A stretch of 64,000 bases of DNA from Gandjariella thermophila (GCF_005405885.1 NZ_BJFL01000014.1:59871-123870); one strand, 5' to 3'; positions 7,316 to 16,574 are shown, numbered from the stretch's first letter. Made by a program: numbers and translations. Notes: generated by a model from the letters alone, not told the origin.

Positions 7316-9612
7316 GTCCCATGAGACGCATCCGCACCGCGCGCACGGTGCTGGCCGCGCTGGCCGCCGTCGCGCTCACCACCACGCTCGCCCAGTCCAG
7401 CGGGCAGGCCGAGCCCGCGACCGGGCAGCTTTACCAGGACGCCGCCGCGCCGGTGGACCGGCGAGCGGACGACCTGCTGCACCGGATGACGCTCGAGGAG
7501 AAGGTCGGGCAGATGGTGCAGATCCGGGTGGGCAAGCTGCGCGGCGACTGCCAGTGGACCGCCGGCCCGCTCCGCGAGGACTGTATGAAGACCGTGCTCG
7601 CCGACGACAAGGTCGGCTCGATCCTCTCCGGCGGCGGGGACTTCCCGGTGCCGGACAACACCCCGCAGGCGTGGGCCGAGATGACCAACGCGGTCCAGCG
7701 GTACGCGCTGGAGCACAGCCGGCTGAAGATCCCGGTGCTCTACGGGGCCGACGGGGTGCACGGGCACAACAACCTGATCACCGCGACGCTGTTCCCCCAG
7801 CAGATCGGGGTGGGTGCGACCTGGGACCCGGCGCTGGCCACCCAGCTCGGGGAGTCCACCTCGAAGGCGATGCGCGCCACCGGGGTGCTCTGGGACTTCG
7901 CCCCGGTCTCCGACGTGGCCAGGGACACCCGGTGGGGCCGCTACTACGAGACCTTCAGCGAGGACCCGTTGCTCGCCGGCACGATGGCCGCCGCTGACGT
8001 GCGCGGCCTGCAGACCAACCGGGACAAGAAGACCGCCGACCTGACCGCGACCGCCAAGCACTTCGCCGGCTACTCGCAGCCGGCGAACGGGCACGACCGG
8101 GTGCCGGCGCAGCTCCCGGTGCGCTACCTGCAGGATCAGTTCCTGCCCTCGTTCCAGGCCCAGTTCGACGCGGGCGTCGGCACGGTGATGGCGGACTCGG
8201 GCGCGGTCAACGGTGTCCCGGTGCACGCGTCGAAGTTCATGCTGACCACCGAACTGCGGCAGCGGATGGGCTTCACCGGCGTGGTGGTCAGCGACTGGCA
8301 GGACGTGCGGGCACTGGTCGACTCCTACCACGTCGCCGCGGACTACCCCACGGCGATCGCGATGGCGGTCAACGCCGGCGTGGACATGGCCATGGAGCCC
8401 TCCGAGGCCAGCGAGTTCACCCAGGACCTGATCCAGGACGTGCACAAGGGCCTGGTCAGCCAGCAGCGCATCGACGAGGCGGTGCGCCGGATTCTCACCC
8501 TGAAGTTCCGGCTCGGCCTGTTCGAGAAGCCGTACGTGGACGCCTCGGCGGCGAACGGGATCGTCAACGGCGCCGACCGTGACCTGGCCCGGCGGGCGGC
8601 CACCGAGTCGGCGGTGCTGCTGAAGAACGACCACAACGTGCTGCCGCTGGCGAAGAGCGTGGGCAGGCTCGTGATCACCGGGGATGCCGCCGACTCGCCG
8701 TCCGAGCAGTTCGGCGGCTGGACGGTGAACTGGCAGGGGCTCACCTCGGACAGCGGCCCGACGCCGCCGGTGGTGACCGTGCTGCAGGGCGTGCGCGAGG
8801 CGGTGGGCGCGGACCACGTGGTCGCCGCTTCCGACCAGGCGTCCGCCGTGGCCGCGACGAAGAGCGCGGACGCGGCGCTGGTGGTGCTCGGCGAGAAGCC
8901 GGGCGCCGAGGGGTTGAACGACAGCGAGAGCCCCGCGCTCACCGCCGACCAGCAGGCCCTGGTCAGCGCGCTGAAGGCGACCGGCAAGCCGGTGATCGTG
9001 GTGCTGGAGACCGGGCGGCCGCTGGTGCTCGGCGCCGCGGCGAACGCCGACGCGCTGCTGGAGGGCTGGCTGCCCGGCAGCGAGGGCGGCCACGCCATCG
9101 CGGACGTGCTGTTCGGCGCCGCCAACCCGAGCGGGCGGCTGCCGGTGTCCTGGCCGAAGACGGTCGGTGACGAGCCGATGTCCTACGACCAGCTACCCGG
9201 CACCAACGGCGGCACCAGCTCGAACTACGACCCGCAGTTCCCGTTCGGCCACGGTCTGTCCTACACCAGCTTCACCACCTCGGCGCCGAGCGTGCCGAGC
9301 CAGGTGGATGCGGGCGGCCGGGTCACTGTTCGGGTGACGGTGCGCAACACCGGGTCGGTGGCCGGGACGGACGTGGTGCCGGTGTACGTGCACCAGCCGG
9401 TGAGCCCGGTACTGGTGCCGGAGCGGCGCCTGGTCGGCTTCGCCCGGGTGGACCTCGCCCCCGGCGAGCAGCGAACCGTGGACCTGACGTTCGCGGTGAG
9501 CCAGCTCGCGGTGACCACCGGCGACGTGGACGCGTCCGGCCGGCGCGAGGTCGAGCGCGGCGGCTACGAGGTGGTGGTCGGCGACGCCAGGGCGCCGTTC
9601 ACGGTGCGCTGA
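7312..9612 (+). CDS. Secreted glycoside hydrolase family 3 beta-glycosidase
   Basis: A 766-residue exported enzyme. An N-terminal Sec signal (RRIRTARTVLAALAAVALTT) is followed by the GH3 N-terminal TIM barrel, with the nucleophile D328 in VVVSDWQDV and the KHF element of TATAKHFAGYSQ. The GH3 C-terminal alpha/beta sandwich follows, then a fibronectin III-like domain (about 660-760). The length fits bacterial beta-glucosidases/exo-glucanases (BglX-like, about 750). GTG 7312 follows AGGAAGG; ATG 7321 is an alternative. The LacI-type palindrome upstream suggests induction by an oligosaccharide such as cellobiose. Exact substrate specificity cannot be read. Confidence 0.92.
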   Translation: MSPMRRIRTARTVLAALAAVALTTTLAQSSGQAEPATGQLYQDAAAPVDRRADDLLHRMTLEEKVGQMVQIRVGKLRGDCQWTAGPLREDCMKTVLADDKVGSILSGGGDFPVPDNTPQAWAEMTNAVQRYALEHSRLKIPVLYGADGVHGHNNLITATLFPQQIGVGATWDPALATQLGESTSKAMRATGVLWDFAPVSDVARDTRWGRYYETFSEDPLLAGTMAAADVRGLQTNRDKKTADLTATAKHFAGYSQPANGHDRVPAQLPVRYLQDQFLPSFQAQFDAGVGTVMADSGAVNGVPVHASKFMLTTELRQRMGFTGVVVSDWQDVRALVDSYHVAADYPTAIAMAVNAGVDMAMEPSEASEFTQDLIQDVHKGLVSQQRIDEAVRRILTLKFRLGLFEKPYVDASAANGIVNGADRDLARRAATESAVLLKNDHNVLPLAKSVGRLVITGDAADSPSEQFGGWTVNWQGLTSDSGPTPPVVTVLQGVREAVGADHVVAASDQASAVAATKSADAALVVLGEKPGAEGLNDSESPALTADQQALVSALKATGKPVIVVLETGRPLVLGAAANADALLEGWLPGSEGGHAIADVLFGAANPSGRLPVSWPKTVGDEPMSYDQLPGTNGGTSSNYDPQFPFGHGLSYTSFTTSAPSVPSQVDAGGRVTVRVTVRNTGSVAGTDVVPVYVHQPVSPVLVPERRLVGFARVDLAPGEQRTVDLTFAVSQLAVTTGDVDASGRREVERGGYEVVVGDARAPFTVR

Positions 9613-9617
9613 GACGG

Positions 9618-9650
9618 GGCGCCCGCCGCGGCCGGGACGCGGCGGGCGCC
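9618..9650 (+). terminator. Terminator hairpin after the GH3 gene
   Basis: A 13-bp perfect stem (GGCGCCCGCCGCG at 9618-9630 with 9638-9650) and a 7-nt loop start 5 nt after the stop codon. Confidence 0.8.
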
Positions 9651-9813
9651 GGGGACGGAGCCGCCTGCCGCGGAAGCCCTGGTGACGGCCTGTTACCCTG
9701 TTCCGTCGTGCCGTGCGGCATTCCGCCGTGGAGGAAAACCTCACGCGGGTCGTCGCGCGAGGGCCGGTCAAGCGCGGCACAACATCCACCCGGACGAGAA
9801 GCGAGGGCATCGC

Positions 9814-10074
9814 ATGGCCAACATCAAGTCCCAGATCAAGCGGATCAGGACGAACGAGAAGAACCGGCTGCGCAACAAGTCGGTCAAGTCCTCCGTCAAG
9901 ACCGCGATCCGCCGGTTCCGTGAGGCGGCCGAGGCCGGCGACAAGGAGAAGGCCCTCGACCTCATGCGGGAGGCCGGCCGCAAGCTGGACAAGGCGGCGA
10001 GCAAGGGCGTGATCCACAAGAACCAGGCCGCGAACAAGAAGTCGGCCATGGCCAAGCGCGCCAACCAACTCTGA
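9814..10074 (+). CDS. rpsT: Small ribosomal subunit protein bS20
   Basis: An 86-residue basic protein starting [20 protein letters not shown], the unmistakable bS20 N-terminus, and helical throughout. It binds 16S rRNA early in 30S assembly. ATG 9814 gives the standard length. A promoter-like TTACCCT lies at about 9693-9701 in the upstream gap. It is convergent with holA, the usual rpsT-holA neighbourhood in actinobacteria. Confidence 0.98.
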   Translation: MANIKSQIKRIRTNEKNRLRNKSVKSSVKTAIRRFREAAEAGDKEKALDLMREAGRKLDKAASKGVIHKNQAANKKSAMAKRANQL

Positions 10075-10211
10075 CAGTCCGTTCCGGAACAGGCACTGAG
10101 CCTGTTCCGGAACGGTTCGACGGCGGCGCCGCCCCCTTTGGGACGGCGCCGCTCGTTGCTTCCCGCCGTCCGCCGCATCGAGGTGGTGGCACCGATCTCG
10201 GTGCCACCACC
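10072..10211. terminator. Cluster of hairpins between rpsT and holA
   Basis: A perfect 16-bp stem with a 5-nt loop (10079-10094 with 10100-10115, arm CCGTTCCGGAACAGGC) starts right after the rpsT stop. A GC-rich hairpin around GGCGCCG follows at about 10122-10153. A third, GGTGGTGGCACCGA with its complement, lies at 10182-10211. They serve the convergent rpsT and holA. The first hairpin resembles the ends of the dispersed element found at 36517 and 43048. Confidence 0.78.
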
Positions 10212-10273
10212 GGTCTTCGCTGTGCGCCGGCCTTCGGCGTGCCGCTGACCGTCGGCGTGCCGCCCAGGCGGTG

Positions 10274-11251
10274 TCAGCGGTCCCGGGCGGCGATCAACTG
10301 CAGCACGGCGCGCTCCAGCGCGTAACCGGCGTCCGCTGCGACCCCCTTCACGTCGGCGTTCACCCCGGCGACGATCTGCATGGCCGTAGCCAGCCCTTCG
10401 GGCGACCAGCCGCGCGACTGGCCGAGCGCCTTCTTCACCTTCCACGGCGGCATGCCCAGCTCGCTGGCCAGCCGGAACGGGTCCGCGCGACCGGCACCGG
10501 ACACCCTGGCCACGGTGCGCACCGCGTCCGCGAGCGCGTCGGCGATCAGCACGTGCGGCACACCCAACTGGAGCGCCCAGCGCAGCGCCTCCAGGGCGCC
10601 CGCCCGATCACCGGTGACAGCCTTCTCCGCCACCGCGAAGCCGGTTACCTCGGCGCGCCCCCGGTGGTAGCGGCGGACCGCCGCCTCATCGATCCGGCCG
10701 CCGGTGTCGGCGACCAGTTGCGAGGCCGCCGCGGCCAGCTCACGCAGGTCCGATCCGACCGCGTCCAGCAGCGCGGCCAGCCCGCCCGGATCGATCCGCC
10801 CGCCGCAGCGCCGGACCTCGTCCCGGACAAACGCCTCCCGCTCCGCCGGCTTGGTGATCTTCGAGCACTGGGTGACCTTGGCCCCGGCCTTGCGCAGCAC
10901 CGCAGGCAGTTCCTTGGCCTGCTTGCCCCGGCCGCCGCCGCTGTGCAGCACCACCAGAACCACACCCTCGGCCGGTTGCGCACAGTAGTTGGCTACCGCC
11001 TCGGCGATCTCCTTGCCGGCCTCCTGGGCGGCCTCCAGCACGATCACTCGCCGATCCGCGAACAGCGACGGGCTGGTCAGCTCGGCGAGTTCCGGCGGCG
11101 TGAGGTCACTCACGCGGACGCGCCGCAACTCGGCCTCCGGGTCGGCCAGCCGCGCCGCCTCCAGTGCGGCCCGCACCGCCCGCTCGACCAGCAGTTCTTC
11201 CTCGCCGAGGACAAGTTGCAGCGGCTCGGGAGTGACTGCGGGGGCGCTCAC
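10274..11251 (-). CDS. holA: DNA polymerase III subunit delta
   Basis: A 325-residue clamp-loader subunit. The N-terminal LVLGEEELLVERAVRAAL, the VVLVVLHSGGGRGKQAKELP segment and the C-terminal GMPPWKVKKALGQSRGWSPE are the actinobacterial HolA pattern. It opens the beta clamp together with delta-prime and tau/gamma. GTG 11251 follows GGGAGGATGGCGTC, a good SD; longer frames upstream run into the riboswitch and thrC region and are not real. In other actinobacteria comEC/comEA lie just upstream of holA; here thrC has been inserted between them on the other strand. Confidence 0.95.
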   Translation of the reverse strand: MSAPAVTPEPLQLVLGEEELLVERAVRAALEAARLADPEAELRRVRVSDLTPPELAELTSPSLFADRRVIVLEAAQEAGKEIAEAVANYCAQPAEGVVLVVLHSGGGRGKQAKELPAVLRKAGAKVTQCSKITKPAEREAFVRDEVRRCGGRIDPGGLAALLDAVGSDLRELAAAASQLVADTGGRIDEAAVRRYHRGRAEVTGFAVAEKAVTGDRAGALEALRWALQLGVPHVLIADALADAVRTVARVSGAGRADPFRLASELGMPPWKVKKALGQSRGWSPEGLATAMQIVAGVNADVKGVAADAGYALERAVLQLIAARDR

Positions 11252-11370
11252 GACGCCATCCTCCCACGGTCCGCCGACCCGGATCGGACGCCGACGCGCT
11301 CTCGGATCGTGGACACCCGGTGGCCCGCGGATGGAATCGTGCCGTAGCGTAACCGCAACAGCTGAATAGC

Positions 11371-11505
11371 AGCTCATCCAGAGGGGCAGAGGGATCGGCC
11401 CGTTGAAGCCCCGGCAACCAGCGTCGACCGTTGGAGAACGACCACCAGCGAGGCCCGTCGACGTCAAGGTGCCAATTCCGGCCCGCGCTGCGGGAAAGAT
11501 GAGGA
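11371..11505 (+). ncRNA. SAM-I (S box) riboswitch
   Basis: The conserved blocks are in order: CATCCAGAGGGGCAGAGGGA (P1/P2 entry), GGCCCGTTGAAGCCCCGGCAACC (split here across 11397-11419), GGTGCCAATTCC near 11468, and GGGAAAGATGAGGAG at the 3' end. P1 pairs CTCATC (11373-11378) with GATGAG (11498-11503). The likely thrC SD, GAGGAG (11501-11506), overlaps the 3' strand of P1, so ligand-stabilised P1 would hide it. That suggests translational control of thrC by S-adenosylmethionine. Confidence 0.92.
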
Positions 11506-11518
11506 GTGAGACCTCGCC

Positions 11519-12790
11519 ATGACGACAACCGTCGGAGCGCCGGAGAGCGCCCACCACGCCGACCTCGACCTCGGCCCCGCCCAGTCCCTGTCCTGCCGCG
11601 AGTGCGGCCACCGCACGCCGCTCGCCGCCGAGTTCGCGTGTACCGAGTGTTTCGGCCCCCTCGAGGTCGCCTACGACTTCGGTTCCGTGCGCCGGGAGGA
11701 CATCGAGGCTGGCCCGAAGTCGATCTGGCGCTACCGTCGGCTGTTGCCCGTACCGTCCGATGTGGACGTCTACCCGAACACCGAGCCGGGCTTCACCCGG
11801 CTGATCCGCGCCGACCGGCTGGCCGCCGCGCTGGGTGTGCGGCGGCTGTGGGTGAAGGACGACACCGGCAACCCGACGCACTCGTTCAAGGACCGGGTGG
11901 TCGCCGTCGCACTGGCCGCGGCGCGCCAGCTCGGTTTCACCGTGCTCGCCTGCCCGTCCACCGGGAACCTGGCCAACGCGGTGGCCGCCGCCGCGGCGCG
12001 CGCCGGCTGGCAGTCCGTGGTGCTCATCCCGTCCTCTTTGGAGCGGGCCAAGGTGCTGACCACCGCGGTGTACGACGGTGCGCTGATCGCCGTCGACGGC
12101 ACCTACGACGACGTGAACCGGTTGGCCACCGAGCTGGCCGCCGAGCACGAGGACTGGGCGTTCGTGAACGTCAACGTGCGCCCCTACTACGCCGAGGGTT
12201 CCAAGACTTTGGGATACGAGGTCGCCGAGCAGCTCGGCTGGCGGCTGCCGGAGCAGATCGTGGTGCCGGTGGCGTCCGGCTCGCAGCTGACCAAGGTCGA
12301 CAAGGCGTTCCGCGAGCTGGGCGACCTCGGCCTGGTCGAGCCGACCCCGTACCGCGTGTTCGGCGCGCAGGCCACCGGCTGCTCCCCGGTTTCCGCCGCG
12401 TACAAGGCGAACCAGGACGTGGTCACCCCGGTCCGGCCGAACACGATCGCCCGGTCGCTGGCCATCGGCGCCCCGGCCGACGGCCCGTACGTCCTGGATA
12501 GCGTGCGGCGCACCGGCGGCGCGGTCGAGGACGTCACCGACGAGGAGGTCGTCGAGGGCATCCGGCTGCTGGCCAGGACCGAGGGCGTGTTCGCAGAGAC
12601 CGCCGGCGGCGTCACCGTGGCAACCGCCAAGAAGTTGATCGAGGCGGGCAAGATCGACCCTGACGCCGAGACGGTCCTGCTGATCACGGGCGACGGCCTG
12701 AAGACCCTGGACGCCGTGCAAGACGAGATCGGTCCGAAGGCGACGGTGCCGCCGTCGACCGCTGCGGTGCGCGAGGCGCTCGGTCACTGA
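11519..12790 (+). CDS. thrC: Threonine synthase
   Basis: A 423-residue PLP enzyme converting O-phosphohomoserine to threonine. An N-terminal zinc-ribbon-like CREC...CTEC precedes the fold-type II core. The PLP lysine is K124 in THSFKDR, and the phosphate-binding CPSTGNLANA and C-terminal ITGDGLKT are present. ATG 11519 lies 12 nt after GAGGAG, itself part of the SAM riboswitch P1. O-phosphohomoserine is also the precursor of methionine in some bacteria, so SAM control at this branch point is meaningful. It is a single-gene transcript converging on comEC, with a hairpin at 12809. Confidence 0.95.
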   Translation: MTTTVGAPESAHHADLDLGPAQSLSCRECGHRTPLAAEFACTECFGPLEVAYDFGSVRREDIEAGPKSIWRYRRLLPVPSDVDVYPNTEPGFTRLIRADRLAAALGVRRLWVKDDTGNPTHSFKDRVVAVALAAARQLGFTVLACPSTGNLANAVAAAAARAGWQSVVLIPSSLERAKVLTTAVYDGALIAVDGTYDDVNRLATELAAEHEDWAFVNVNVRPYYAEGSKTLGYEVAEQLGWRLPEQIVVPVASGSQLTKVDKAFRELGDLGLVEPTPYRVFGAQATGCSPVSAAYKANQDVVTPVRPNTIARSLAIGAPADGPYVLDSVRRTGGAVEDVTDEEVVEGIRLLARTEGVFAETAGGVTVATAKKLIEAGKIDPDAETVLLITGDGLKTLDAVQDEIGPKATVPPSTAAVREALGH

Positions 12791-12808
12791 ATCCCTCCCT
12801 TTCGTCTG

Positions 12809-12834
12809 CCGGGTCGTCCGCGTCGACGACCCGG
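12809..12834. terminator. Bidirectional terminator between thrC and comEC
   Basis: A 10-bp stem, CCGGGTCGTC (12809-12818) with GACGACCCGG (12825-12834), and a 6-nt loop between two convergent genes. Confidence 0.7.
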
Positions 12835-12868
12835 TGATGGGCACGGTCGGCCGCGGCCGCGGGCGCGC

Positions 12869-15217
12869 TCAGCGGCGGGGCGGTGGTCGTGGCTCGCCCC
12901 GGCGGGCGACCGCGGGCCCGTCCCGGGCGGCGACGACGGCCGTGTCACCGTCCCGGTCAGTGCGGGCGACCATCACTCCGGCGCCGTTGAGGGCGTCCAG
13001 CAGCATCGGGCTCGGATGGCCGTACGGATTGCCGGCGCCCACGCTGACCAGCGCGACGCGTGGCCGGACGGCGGCCAGGAACTGCGGCGACGAGTACCGG
13101 GAACCGTGGTGCGGCACCTTGAGGATGTCCGCGCGCAGGTCCAGCCCGGAGTCCAGCAGGTCCTCTTGGCCGGCGAGTTCGACGTCCCCGGTGAGCAGCA
13201 CCCTGCCGACCGCCGTGTCGGCGCGCAGCACGACGGAGGCGTCGTTGATGGCCGTGCCGTCGTCGCCTTCCCGGCGTGACAGCCGCACCCCGTCGCGCGG
13301 CGCGAGCACGTCGAGAGTGAGGCCGGGCCAGGCGAGCCGGTGCCCGGCGCTGAGTTCCACCAGTGGCACGCCCGCCGCGGCGGTTTCTTCCCGTACCTGC
13401 TGCCATGCCCACGCCGGCTCGTGCACCGGGCCGAGCGCCACCGCGGCGACGGTATGCTCCTCGAGCACCGCGGAGAGGCCGCCGATGTGATCCGCGTGCA
13501 GGTGGGTGAGCACGACCAGGGCGACGCTCCGCACCCCGAGCCGGTGCAGGCAGCCGGCCACCGCTCCGGGTTCCGGTCCGGTATCGACCAGCACCGCCCG
13601 GCCACGGTCGGCGGTGGCCAGCGCGACCGCGTCGCCCTGGCCCACGTCGCAGGCCACCACCGCCCACCCGGATGCCGGCCATCCCGCGACGACCAGCCTG
13701 GTCGGCAGCAGCACCACCACGACGCCGGCCAGCGCGGCGGTCAGTAACAGGCGAATCCGCCGCAGCCGCACCAGCGCGACGGCCACCGCCAGCACCGCCG
13801 CCAGGAGCAGCCCGCCACCCCACCCTCGCGGCCAGGGGATCACGGCCCCGGGGATCTCCGCGGCCCGCCGACCGACCAGGATCATCCAGTGCAGTTCCGG
13901 GCCGGCCAGCCGCACCAGGAACTCGGCGGTGCCCTGGTGCACCTGCGCGCAGACTGCGGCGAGCACGCCGAGCACCGTGGCCGGCGGCACCGCCGGTTCG
14001 GCCAGCGCGTTGGCGGCCACCGCGACGAGGCTCACGTGGCCGGCGAGCCCCGCCACCACCGGCGCGGTGACCAGGTGCGCGGCCATCGGCACGGCCACCG
14101 CCTCCGCCACGCGGTGCGAGACACCGCCGCGCCGCAGCCGCTCGATCCATCTCGGGGCGAGCACCACCAGCCCGGCGGTGGCCAGGACGGACAGCGCGAA
14201 ACCGGCGCTGGCGCCCAGGTCCGGGTCGAGGAACAGCAGCAGGATCACGGAAGCGGCGAGCGCGGGCATGGTCGAGTGCTCGCGGCCGAGCACGAGCGCC
14301 AGCAGGCCGATCGCGCCCATCGCGGCCGCGCGGAGCACGCTCGGTTCCGGCCCGGCCAGGAGCACGAACCCGGCGACGGCCAGGCCGCCCAGTGCGCCGG
14401 TGAGGCGGGGACCAGCGCGCGCCATCCGGAGCAGCACGAGCACCGTGCCGCAGATGATCACGAGATTGGCTCCGCTGACCGCGATCAGATGGGTCAGCCC
14501 GGCCGCCTCCCACTCCTCGGCGATCCGCTCCGGCAGCGCGCCGGTGTCGCCGAGCACCAGGCCAGGCAGCAAGGCCGCCGGCTCGGGTGCCAGCACCCGG
14601 CTCGCCCGGCGCAGGCCGGCCCGCACCGACTCGGCCGCGCGCTGCCACGGCGGGGCCGGGCCCAGGTCCGCCGGCCGGCCCCGGACCCGCAGCACCGCCA
14701 CGGTGAGGTCGCCGCCACGGCTGGGCGCGAGCAGGCCGCCGGCCGTGACCTCCTGCTCGGGCAGCAGTTCCTGCCATCCCGCGGCCGGGGCGAGCAGCAG
14801 CACCTGGCCGCCCGCGCGCAGCGGCTCGCCGGCCACTTCCCCGCTGACCAGGCGGCCGCTGGCGGCCACCCGGTCCACGCCGCCCTGGCGGCCGCCGAAT
14901 CCCGCCGAGCGCAGCGGCCTCGGCCGGTCGGTCAACTCGACCCGAAGGGTGGCGGCGGCGCCCCGCTGTGCCGCCGCACGTAGCGGATGGGTGGCCGCCT
15001 GGTGCGCCACGTGGCCCATCCAGCCTCCACCGGCCAACCCGCCGGCCAGCAGTGCGAGGGCGGCGGCCCGGTGCCACCGGTCGCGGCGCAGCAGGGCGAC
15101 CGCGACCGTGGCCGCCACCGCGCCGCAGAGCAGCGCGAACGGCCAGCCGGCGCGGAGGCCCAGCAACGCGGCCGACCACACGGCCATCGCCGCGGGCACC
15201 AACCTGACGTCGGTCAT
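12869..15217 (-). CDS. comEC: ComEC/Rec2 DNA-uptake channel protein
   Basis: About 782 residues. An N-terminal membrane block and DUF4131-like region, then the competence domain with THLIAVSGANLVI, and many helices to about residue 530. The C-terminal metallo-beta-lactamase-like domain carries LTHLHADHIGG, DVGQGDA and VPHHGSRYSS. In competent bacteria it carries single-stranded DNA across the membrane and the C-terminal domain is nuclease-like. The start ATG 15217 (or GTG 15220) overlaps the comEA stop as GTGATG, so the two are coupled. The longer open frame upstream overlaps comEA and is a shadow. Confidence 0.93.
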   Translation of the reverse strand: MTDVRLVPAAMAVWSAALLGLRAGWPFALLCGAVAATVAVALLRRDRWHRAAALALLAGGLAGGGWMGHVAHQAATHPLRAAAQRGAAATLRVELTDRPRPLRSAGFGGRQGGVDRVAASGRLVSGEVAGEPLRAGGQVLLLAPAAGWQELLPEQEVTAGGLLAPSRGGDLTVAVLRVRGRPADLGPAPPWQRAAESVRAGLRRASRVLAPEPAALLPGLVLGDTGALPERIAEEWEAAGLTHLIAVSGANLVIICGTVLVLLRMARAGPRLTGALGGLAVAGFVLLAGPEPSVLRAAAMGAIGLLALVLGREHSTMPALAASVILLLFLDPDLGASAGFALSVLATAGLVVLAPRWIERLRRGGVSHRVAEAVAVPMAAHLVTAPVVAGLAGHVSLVAVAANALAEPAVPPATVLGVLAAVCAQVHQGTAEFLVRLAGPELHWMILVGRRAAEIPGAVIPWPRGWGGGLLLAAVLAVAVALVRLRRIRLLLTAALAGVVVVLLPTRLVVAGWPASGWAVVACDVGQGDAVALATADRGRAVLVDTGPEPGAVAGCLHRLGVRSVALVVLTHLHADHIGGLSAVLEEHTVAAVALGPVHEPAWAWQQVREETAAAGVPLVELSAGHRLAWPGLTLDVLAPRDGVRLSRREGDDGTAINDASVVLRADTAVGRVLLTGDVELAGQEDLLDSGLDLRADILKVPHHGSRYSSPQFLAAVRPRVALVSVGAGNPYGHPSPMLLDALNGAGVMVARTDRDGDTAVVAARDGPAVARRGEPRPPPRR

Positions 15218-16494
15218 CACACCCGCACCAGGTCCTTCAGCCGGTCGAAGCGGCTGGCGCCGATGCCGTCCACCTCGCGAAGTTGCTCGACGCGGGCGAA
15301 CCGGCCGTGCCGGGTGCGCCACTCGACGATGCGCTGCGCGGTGACCGGGCCGACCCCGGGCAGGGCGTCCAGTTGGGCCACGCTCGCCGAGTTCAGGTCC
15401 ACCTTCTCCGCCGGCGCGCCGGGGGTGGCCTCGCCGACGGCGGGTGCGGGCGGCGCCGGGACGCCCACCGCCACCTGCTCGCCGTCGGAGAGCCGCCGCG
15501 CGAGGTTGAGGGTGGCCAGATCGGTGCCCGGCACCGCGCCGCCGGCTGCCTGCAGCGCGTCCGCCACCCGCGCGCCCTCGGGCAGGGTGACCAGGCCGGG
15601 GCGGGCCACCCTGCCGACCACGCTCACCACAATCTGGCCACGCGCGGCGGCCGCGGTGGTGCCCCCTCCGGCGGCCGAGTCGGCGGCCCGGCCGGACGCT
15701 CCCGATGCGGTGGACCGCTGCGCCGCCGGGCCCGACGCTGCCAGGGGCAGCGCCGGTGCCGGTTCGACCACCGGCCGGTGCAGCCACACCCCCGCCGCGG
15801 CGGCCAGGGCGGCCGCCGCGGCCACCGCGGACAGCGCCACCGCACTCGGCCGGCCGCGGCCGTTGAGGAGCCCGCCGGGCACCCACCGCTCCACCAGGCT
15901 GCCGGCCCGCTCCCGCGCCGGCGAACGCCCGGCGGACTCCGCCGGGTGCGCCTCGGAGGAACCCGGCCACGACTGCGGAACCGAAGTGGCGGCGGCGCCG
16001 GCATCGAGAACCACGGCCGGCACGTGCGGCCACGTGCCCAGGTGGTCGCCGGCCGTCCGGGAGCGGCCGAGCCGGAGACGGCCGGGTGGCGCCGCCCCCG
16101 GCCCCGTGCCCTGCGACGGGTGCGCGCGCGGGACATCCGCCGGCGGTGCCTCGGGTAAGGCGCCTGGCGCCGCGGTGTCCCGAGGCGAACCGTCGGCCGG
16201 TGCGCCTTCGCCGTCACCGCGACGCCCACCGGGCGGGCCGGCCGCGTCACCGCCACGTCCGTGGGGTGGGCCGGAACCGTCACCGCGACGCCCACCGGGC
16301 GGGCCGGCCGCGTCAGCGCTGCGTGCGTCGGGCAGGCGGGCGGTATCCCGGTGCCCCGGGGACGGCGGCACTCCGCTCGGCCCCGCCCCGGCGCGGGCCG
16401 GCTCGCCGGTGGGGAAGCCACCGGCCATGGCCGTGAGCCTGGCCCTGGCCACCTCGTCACGATCGCTGTTGCGTCGCCGCGCTGGTCCGAACAC
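15217..16494 (-). CDS. comEA: ComEA-like DNA-binding protein with long low-complexity N-terminus
   Basis: A 425-residue protein. The first about 215 residues are disordered, with two near-identical DAAGPPGGRRGDG blocks. One membrane helix (AVALSAVAAAAALAAAAGVW) follows, then a SLBB domain (IVVSVVGRVARPGLVTLPEG) and a C-terminal helix-hairpin-helix pair, VDLNSASVAQLDALPGVGPV. It binds DNA outside the membrane for ComEC. Typical ComEA is 200-300 residues, so the cytosolic extension is unusual. The GTG at 16494 is only weakly supported; ATG 16428 is an alternative. Two DnaA-box-like sites lie just upstream. Confidence 0.85.
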   Translation of the reverse strand: MFGPARRRNSDRDEVARARLTAMAGGFPTGEPARAGAGPSGVPPSPGHRDTARLPDARSADAAGPPGGRRGDGSGPPHGRGGDAAGPPGGRRGDGEGAPADGSPRDTAAPGALPEAPPADVPRAHPSQGTGPGAAPPGRLRLGRSRTAGDHLGTWPHVPAVVLDAGAAATSVPQSWPGSSEAHPAESAGRSPARERAGSLVERWVPGGLLNGRGRPSAVALSAVAAAAALAAAAGVWLHRPVVEPAPALPLAASGPAAQRSTASGASGRAADSAAGGGTTAAAARGQIVVSVVGRVARPGLVTLPEGARVADALQAAGGAVPGTDLATLNLARRLSDGEQVAVGVPAPPAPAVGEATPGAPAEKVDLNSASVAQLDALPGVGPVTAQRIVEWRTRHGRFARVEQLREVDGIGASRFDRLKDLVRV

Positions 16495-16546
16495 GCCTCC
16501 GACGCTAGGCCCGCGTCACCCCGGACCGGCTTCCTCGACCGTCCGC

Positions 16547-16574
16547 TGTGGACAACAAACGCCACTGTGGACAA
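16547..16574. promoter_or_regulatory. Two DnaA-box-like sites upstream of comEA
   Basis: TGTGGACAA occurs at 16547-16555 and 16566-16574, i.e. TTGTCCACA twice on the minus strand in the same orientation, 19 bp apart. TTGTCCACA is the preferred GC-rich actinobacterial DnaA box. They lie 53-80 bp before the comEA start. No origin features surround them, so transcriptional control by DnaA is the simplest reading. Confidence 0.55.

Noticed and set aside
16547..16574. Chromosomal replication origin
   Set aside because: Only two DnaA-like boxes, no AT-rich unwinding region, and no dnaA/dnaN/rpmH genes nearby.
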